From NCBI GenBank assembly GCA_016937995.1, contig JAFGVM010000081.1, positions 1 to 34,942 on the forward strand: a stretch of DNA of 34,942 nucleotides. Reading direction: 5' to 3'. The translations under genes were made by a program, and so were the position numbers. This document shows positions 30,853 through 34,942 of this stretch, piece after piece (position 1 is the stretch's first letter; the number at the start of each line of letters is the position of its first letter). Source of the DNA: Candidatus Delongbacteria bacterium. GTDB taxonomy: Bacteria > UBA4055. Under the pieces are notes generated by a model, which did no database searches, had not been told where the DNA came from, and saw only the letters and a program-made list of their open reading frames with translations.

Positions 30853-32466
30853 ATGAAAAAGACAGTTTTAGTAGCTTTTATTGTTTGCTTTTCATCGTTT
30901 CTTTTTTCGCAGACTCAGGTCCAGGGCGATGTGCTTACTTCTACGTGGACATTAGAAAATTCTCCTTACGAAATTATGGGAGATATTGTAATCCTGAATG
31001 GTGAAAGACTGACAATTGAAGAAGGTGTTGAAGTCGTTTTTTATGGACATTATATGATAAATGTTCAGGGTTCGATCGTTGCGAATGGAACATCTGATGA
31101 AATGATAACTTTCCGGTCAGTTGATGAAGAGACCAAATGGTTCGGGATAAGATTTCTATATACCACCGACAACAGTCCGTCAACAATAAATTATTGTCAT
31201 ATCCGGGATGCTAAGTCAATTTTGGAAGAACTCACTGGTGAAGATGCTTGGGACCTTAGACACGGTGGTGCAATATACTCAAGGAATTTTTCAAATTTCA
31301 CAGTATCGAACTGTATAATTGAAAATAATATAGCTGCAACGGGTGCAGGGATAGGGCTTATGTACTCAAGTCCAACTATCAAGGACAATTTGATAAGATA
31401 CAATTTATCAACAGGACCATCTTCCGGTTGGGGAGCAGGTATTTCAATTGCAATGGACAGTAATCCAATGGTAAGAGGCAATATCATTGAGTATAATGCA
31501 TGTGAAGGTCCAAATTATTGCGGTGGATCAGGAATGTATATTGAGCAGGCAGAACCAAAAATACATAATAATATAGTCAGGTATAACACAGTCTCTCATT
31601 CAGCTAAGAATTATGACGGAGCTGCCTTTTATATTCATACTGCAAGCCCTCAATTCGTAGGGAATCTTATTTACGGTAACTATGGACTGGATAATGTGAA
31701 TGACGGTGGTGGATTTTTTCTGTATATGTGTAACTCCCATTTCGTAAACAATACTATAAAAACAAACCTTGCAAGCAGGGGAGGGGGATTCTTTTTTAGA
31801 GAATCAAGTCCTGTTTTTCATAACAATATAATCAGATACAACGACGATCTTGGAGGTGGTGAGCAGATATACTTAAACGATGATAATTGTGATCCTGATT
31901 TTATTAATAACAATATCCAGGGTGGGGTTGAAGGATTTGGGGGAAGCGGAGCTGATTCCTATACAGGAGATTATATAAACAATGTTGATGAAGACCCCAA
32001 ATATGTTGATGCAAAGGGTGACGATTTTAATCTAACTTCTGACTCCCCTTGTGTTAACTCCGGTTTAAGCTATATCGAAGGGTTTGAATTTCCTCTGGAT
32101 GACCTGAACGGAAATTTAAGAATATTTGGTGATGATGTTGATATGGGAGCTTGCGAATTTGGTTCTACTTCTGAGATTCAGAATGGAGAATTGATAATTA
32201 AGAATTTCACTTTAGATCAGAATTATCCTAATCCATTTAACCCAACAACAACAATTAAGTATTCTATATCCGAAACTTCTTCAGTTAACCTGAACGTATA
32301 TAACATGCAGGGACAACTGGTAAAAAATTTAGTTAATGAAGTTCAAAAAGCAGGTATTCATAATGTTGAATTCAGAGCGGATGACATAATAAGCGGTGTA
32401 TATTTTTATTCATTGGTCTTAGATGGTGCCGTTACCGAAAGTAAAAAGATGATATTAGTTAAATAA
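30853..32466 (+). CDS. secreted parallel beta-helix protein with type IX sorting domain
   Basis: A 537-residue secreted protein. The signal peptide ends SSFLFSQ. Residues about 30-400 form a right-handed parallel beta-helix with repeated turns such as FTVSNCIIENNIAATGAG, PTIKDNLIRYNLS, PKIHNNIVRYNTVS and SPVFHNNIIRYND. This is the PbH1/NosD-like pattern of carbohydrate-binding or lyase proteins. Residues about 455-537 are a type A sorting domain (LDQNYPNPFNPTTTIKY, GVYFYSLVLDG, ESKKMILVK) that directs export by the type IX system and surface anchoring. No catalytic residues can be picked out, so it may be an adhesin or a polysaccharide-active protein. It has its own promoter, and a shared terminator follows. 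Confidence 0.9.
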   Translation: MKKTVLVAFIVCFSSFLFSQTQVQGDVLTSTWTLENSPYEIMGDIVILNGERLTIEEGVEVVFYGHYMINVQGSIVANGTSDEMITFRSVDEETKWFGIRFLYTTDNSPSTINYCHIRDAKSILEELTGEDAWDLRHGGAIYSRNFSNFTVSNCIIENNIAATGAGIGLMYSSPTIKDNLIRYNLSTGPSSGWGAGISIAMDSNPMVRGNIIEYNACEGPNYCGGSGMYIEQAEPKIHNNIVRYNTVSHSAKNYDGAAFYIHTASPQFVGNLIYGNYGLDNVNDGGGFFLYMCNSHFVNNTIKTNLASRGGGFFFRESSPVFHNNIIRYNDDLGGGEQIYLNDDNCDPDFINNNIQGGVEGFGGSGADSYTGDYINNVDEDPKYVDAKGDDFNLTSDSPCVNSGLSYIEGFEFPLDDLNGNLRIFGDDVDMGACEFGSTSEIQNGELIIKNFTLDQNYPNPFNPTTTIKYSISETSSVNLNVYNMQGQLVKNLVNEVQKAGIHNVEFRADDIISGVYFYSLVLDGAVTESKKMILVK

Positions 32467-32481
32467 ATTATGTTGATAATG

Positions 32482-32513
32482 AAAAAAAAGCGATCCAATG
32501 ATCGCTTTTTTTT
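32482..32513. terminator. bidirectional terminator between convergent genes
   Basis: A 14-bp stem, AAAAAAAAGCGATC / GATCGCTTTTTTTT, with a CAAT loop. It ends both the beta-helix gene (plus) and the radical SAM gene (minus, whose stop codon lies at its edge). Confidence 0.92.
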
Positions 32514-33498
32514 ATTTAGTTTTCTTCCCTAAGAAAAATTCCCGCATATATGGTCCGGTTGCATCAAGAAAATCTGAAACACCACTGAACCTTGAAGTTG
32601 CAAAATATTGATACCAACCACATTGCCTTGTACAATTTGCCATGGTTTTTCTGTCATTGATAGCTTGAGAACTGTTTAAAAAATCCATAAGATCATCTTC
32701 CTGAAGTTTTATCGTCTTTTTCTTAAGGGTTCTGCATGGATAGAATAACGATCCGTCAGCATCGATGATTATTGAACTCGGACTGCAACCGCCTTTCTTT
32801 TTTCTTACCTCCTTAAAGTAAGAATTCGGAGTAATGATAGTCTCAGGATATTTTTTCTTAAGTCTTATTATCTCTTTTTCAAGTTTATCAAAATCCGGGA
32901 AATGATCATCAGTATTGTCTAAGTGTACTGCAGGCATTAAAAGTATCTTACTGCCAGAGTCATAGCATTGTTTTACTTTATCCTCAACATAAGGTTGATC
33001 TTCTTTTGCAACAACTGTTTGAACACAAACTATCATGTCAAATTTATTAATTTCTTTCAACGAGTCGAATAAGTGCATATTATCATGACCTTCATCTATG
33101 GAAATATGAAGAAAGTCGATATACTTCTGATATCTGTACCATGGATAATCAAGAATATTTTTCTGACTTGTAGTGAACAGAAGATAAAATGGTTGTTTGT
33201 AGGTTTCTTTCAGGATATCTTCGATATCATTTCTTAGAAGTGGTTCTCCACCCTCTAAAGACAATAGGAATAAAGATGATCTTCCAAGATTTCTTATTAT
33301 TTTTTTTATTTCATCTGTAGGTATATCCGGTGTCTGGAAATATTTCATGTCGCAGAATTTACAATTAAAATGACATCTTGATGTTACTTTCAGAGAAGCA
33401 TAGAATGGGAATTTTTCATTGATAAAGTTTCTACCTGAGCATTTTAATACTTCCAGGTATCTGCTGAATGATAATTTCCTGATCTTTTTTATCGGCAT
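32512..33498 (-). CDS. radical SAM/SPASM-type enzyme
   Basis: A 328-residue enzyme with the radical SAM cluster motif CHFNCKFC (Cys42, Cys46, Cys49). Next comes SLEGGEPLLRND (80-91) in place of the usual TGGEPL stretch, and the later beta strands HISIDEG and MIVCVQTVV. Four C-terminal cysteines (Cys238, Cys255, Cys289, Cys293; GGCSPSSI, FYPCRTL, NCTRQC) suggest an auxiliary iron-sulfur cluster of SPASM or twitch type. Such enzymes modify peptides, sugars or lipids; no precursor-peptide or pathway gene adjoins it, so the substrate is unknown. AGGATCC precedes the start. It diverges from thpR. Confidence 0.88.
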   Translation of the reverse strand: MPIKKIRKLSFSRYLEVLKCSGRNFINEKFPFYASLKVTSRCHFNCKFCDMKYFQTPDIPTDEIKKIIRNLGRSSLFLLSLEGGEPLLRNDIEDILKETYKQPFYLLFTTSQKNILDYPWYRYQKYIDFLHISIDEGHDNMHLFDSLKEINKFDMIVCVQTVVAKEDQPYVEDKVKQCYDSGSKILLMPAVHLDNTDDHFPDFDKLEKEIIRLKKKYPETIITPNSYFKEVRKKKGGCSPSSIIIDADGSLFYPCRTLKKKTIKLQEDDLMDFLNSSQAINDRKTMANCTRQCGWYQYFATSRFSGVSDFLDATGPYMREFFLGKKTK

Positions 33499-33563
33499 TA
33501 TGGATCCTGTATTTATATCAGCTGGAAAAGTACAAAAAATAATGGTGATTTACAAGAATATAT

Positions 33564-33592
33564 GATATATTGTGATTTAACAAATTAAACAA
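33564..33592 (-). promoter_or_regulatory. predicted promoter of the radical SAM gene
   Basis: On the minus strand it reads TTGTTT, 17 bases, TATATC, about 65 bases before the start. A plus-strand -10, TATATT at 33566-33571, overlaps it and may serve thpR, though its -35 (TGGTGA at 33543) is poor. Confidence 0.45.
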
Positions 33593-33602
33593 TCGGTAAT
33601 TC

Positions 33603-34202
33603 ATGGAAGAATACAAGAGACTCTTCATTGCAGTCAAAGTTCAAATTGAACCATCACTTGAGAAATATATTTTATCATTGAAGGAGTTATTCGGTGATTC
33701 ACGTATTAAATGGGTAAGATCCGATAATCTTCATTTAACTCTAAAATTTCTCGGTAAAACTCATATCTCAAAGATTGATAATATTTCTATTGAATTATCA
33801 GAAATAGCCGGAAAAAGTGAACCTTTTAACATGAAGATACAGGGAAGTGGAGTTTTTAAAGATTTTTTTAGACCTACAATTCTGTGGGTTGGAGTTAGGA
33901 ATCATGATATCTTCGATATATTAAAAAATGATATTGAAAACAAAATGGGCGATCTAAATTTTCAGATAGATCATAAGCGATTCAAACCTCATTTAACTAT
34001 TGGCAGGATCAAAGAAATTAACAAAAGGGATGAATTTGAAAAATTTGTTAGGAGTTACGAACATATTTTATTTCAGATGATCAATGTTAATGAAATTATT
34101 TTATATGAGAGTATTTTAAAGCCAGAAGGTCCTGAGTATGTCGAGTTAGAGAAGTTTAAAATGGGGAAGAGCGGAACCGGGCTTGTTACTGAAAGGTTTT
34201 AA
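33603..34202 (+). CDS. thpR: RNA 2',3'-cyclic phosphodiesterase (2H family)
   Basis: A 199-residue 2H-phosphoesterase, the family once called 2'-5' RNA ligase (LigT). The paired catalytic motifs are HLTLKFLG (His44, Thr46) and HLTIGRIK (His130, Thr132), at normal spacing. The opening KRLFIAVKV and the later [16 protein letters not shown] are also typical. These enzymes open 2',3'-cyclic phosphates on RNA ends; the cellular role in bacteria is unclear. The ribosome site is weak (CGGTAA). The stop codon shares bases with the uvrB stop on the other strand. Confidence 0.93.
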   Translation: MEEYKRLFIAVKVQIEPSLEKYILSLKELFGDSRIKWVRSDNLHLTLKFLGKTHISKIDNISIELSEIAGKSEPFNMKIQGSGVFKDFFRPTILWVGVRNHDIFDILKNDIENKMGDLNFQIDHKRFKPHLTIGRIKEINKRDEFEKFVRSYEHILFQMINVNEIILYESILKPEGPEYVELEKFKMGKSGTGLVTERF

Positions 34203-34942
34203 ATTTTTTCTTCTATCAACTCTTCTAATATCCTTATTCTGTCCCTGTATTCAGCTGCTCTTTCAAATTCAAGGTTCTCAGCTGCTTCCATCATTAAAGC
34301 TTCCAGCTCAATAATTTCATTCCTTGCTTCATTTAATTCCTTGTAAGCAGCTTTCACTTCTTTAACCTTTTCAAGTTGTTCGTCATCCTGCATTTGAGTT
34401 TGTTTAAGAATATCCTCAGTGGATTTGTAAATAGTTTTAGGTGTTATGTTATACTTTTTGTTGTACTCGATTTGAACCTGTCTTCTTCTGTCAGTTTCAG
34501 ATATACAATTTTCCATTGACTGAGTTACTTTGTCAGCATAAAAAATAACTCTTCCATTAACGTTCCTTGCAGCCCTGCCTGAGGTCTGGAGCAATGATCT
34601 TCTGTCCCTGAGAAATCCTTCTCTATCAGCATCGAGAATGCCTATCAAAGAAACTTCCGGAAGATCAAGTCCCTCTCTCAAAAGATTTATGCCTACAAGA
34701 ACATCAAACTTCCCGAGCCTAAGTTCTCTGATAAGCCTTACTCTGTCCAGAGAACTTATTTCACTGTGTAGATATCTTGCCCTGACACCGTTCTCTTTTA
34801 GATACGTTGTAAGATCTTCAGCCATTCTTTTCGTAAGAGTGGTAATGAGTACTTTTTCTTTATTATCAGTTGTTTTCTTTATTTCCTCCATCAGATCATC
34901 GATCTGACCTTTAGAAGATCTTACCTCTATCATTGGGTCCAA
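34199..34942 (-). CDS. uvrB: excinuclease ABC subunit B, C-terminal part (cut by window end)
   Basis: The last 247 or so residues of UvrB, the helicase-like damage-verification subunit of nucleotide excision repair. The visible part starts [17 protein letters not shown], the segment after the conserved RPTGL. It continues through helicase motifs ([36 protein letters not shown]) and the [10 protein letters not shown] stretch to a UVR domain ([23 protein letters not shown]) that contacts UvrC. The first Leu codon lies at the edge; the true start and about two thirds of the protein are beyond it. Its stop overlaps the thpR stop. Confidence 0.96.
   Translation of the reverse strand: MDPMIEVRSSKGQIDDLMEEIKKTTDNKEKVLITTLTKRMAEDLTTYLKENGVRARYLHSEISSLDRVRLIRELRLGKFDVLVGINLLREGLDLPEVSLIGILDADREGFLRDRRSLLQTSGRAARNVNGRVIFYADKVTQSMENCISETDRRRQVQIEYNKKYNITPKTIYKSTEDILKQTQMQDDEQLEKVKEVKAAYKELNEARNEIIELEALMMEAAENLEFERAAEYRDRIRILEELIEEKI

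Noticed and set aside
32512-33498. Radical SAM gene as a RiPP maturase locus
   Set aside because: No short precursor frame, transporter or protease gene adjoins it, so a peptide substrate cannot be supported.
34931-34942. A uvrB start codon at the window edge
   Set aside because: The edge codon is the Leu of the internal RPTGLLDP segment; the gene continues outside the window.

Overview
The window is AT-rich chromosomal DNA of a Gram-negative bacterium from the wider FCB group (Fibrobacteres-Chlorobi-Bacteroidetes and relatives). The signs are a type IX secretion sorting domain on a beta-helix protein (30853-32466), exported proteins whose signal peptides end in ...SQ, and outer-membrane biogenesis genes (SurA-type PPIases, BamD, TolC). 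Two features argue against a true Bacteroidota member: genes have good Shine-Dalgarno sites (for example AGGAGG at 20038-20043), and many promoters read TTGNNN-N17-TATATT, a sigma70 pattern rather than the Bacteroidota -33/-7 pattern. A candidate phylum such as Delongbacteria, Cloacimonadota or a relative fits best. That placement is inference.

Layout. 48-3407: tyrS with a small ankyrin lipoprotein gene downstream (minus) diverges from glnS (plus), each with its own promoter. 3564-13211: one apparent seven-gene operon between a promoter (3485-3513) and a terminator (13237-13270). It encodes three successive parvulin-type PPIase proteins (the third is SurA), a beta-propeller/coiled-coil protein with an acidic tail, BamD, NadD and a membrane-anchored coiled-coil protein. 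13295-15816: a TolC-family protein and an M20 amidohydrolase with touching frames. 15936-16322: a small secreted Fn3-like protein with its own promoter and terminator. 16527-21286: ruvB, queA, a zinc-ribbon/FGE-domain membrane protein and an SPFH protein in a row. 21380-23731: rpmE, a DUF1385 membrane protein and a likely outer-membrane barrel protein.

23804-29826 is on the minus strand: a GlmL/MutL-family ASKHA protein with a 374-residue partner, then a predicted barrel protein and an M29-type aminopeptidase. 29827-30142 is a 316-base gap holding a promoter, a hairpin and two palindromes. 30143-32466 holds a membrane-anchored protein of unknown function and the type IX-sorted beta-helix protein. 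A radical SAM/SPASM enzyme (minus), thpR (plus) and the C-terminal part of uvrB (minus, cut by the window end) close the window.

Most of it is housekeeping: tRNA charging and modification, DNA repair, NAD synthesis, ribosome and envelope assembly. The less ordinary parts are the PPIase-propeller-BamD operon, the GlmL-like pair with no mutase in sight, the M29 enzyme with a long extra N-terminal domain, the Fn3-like protein with a striking C-terminal tail, and a small dispersed palindromic repeat family. No tRNA, rRNA, CRISPR array, insertion sequence or phage gene was seen.
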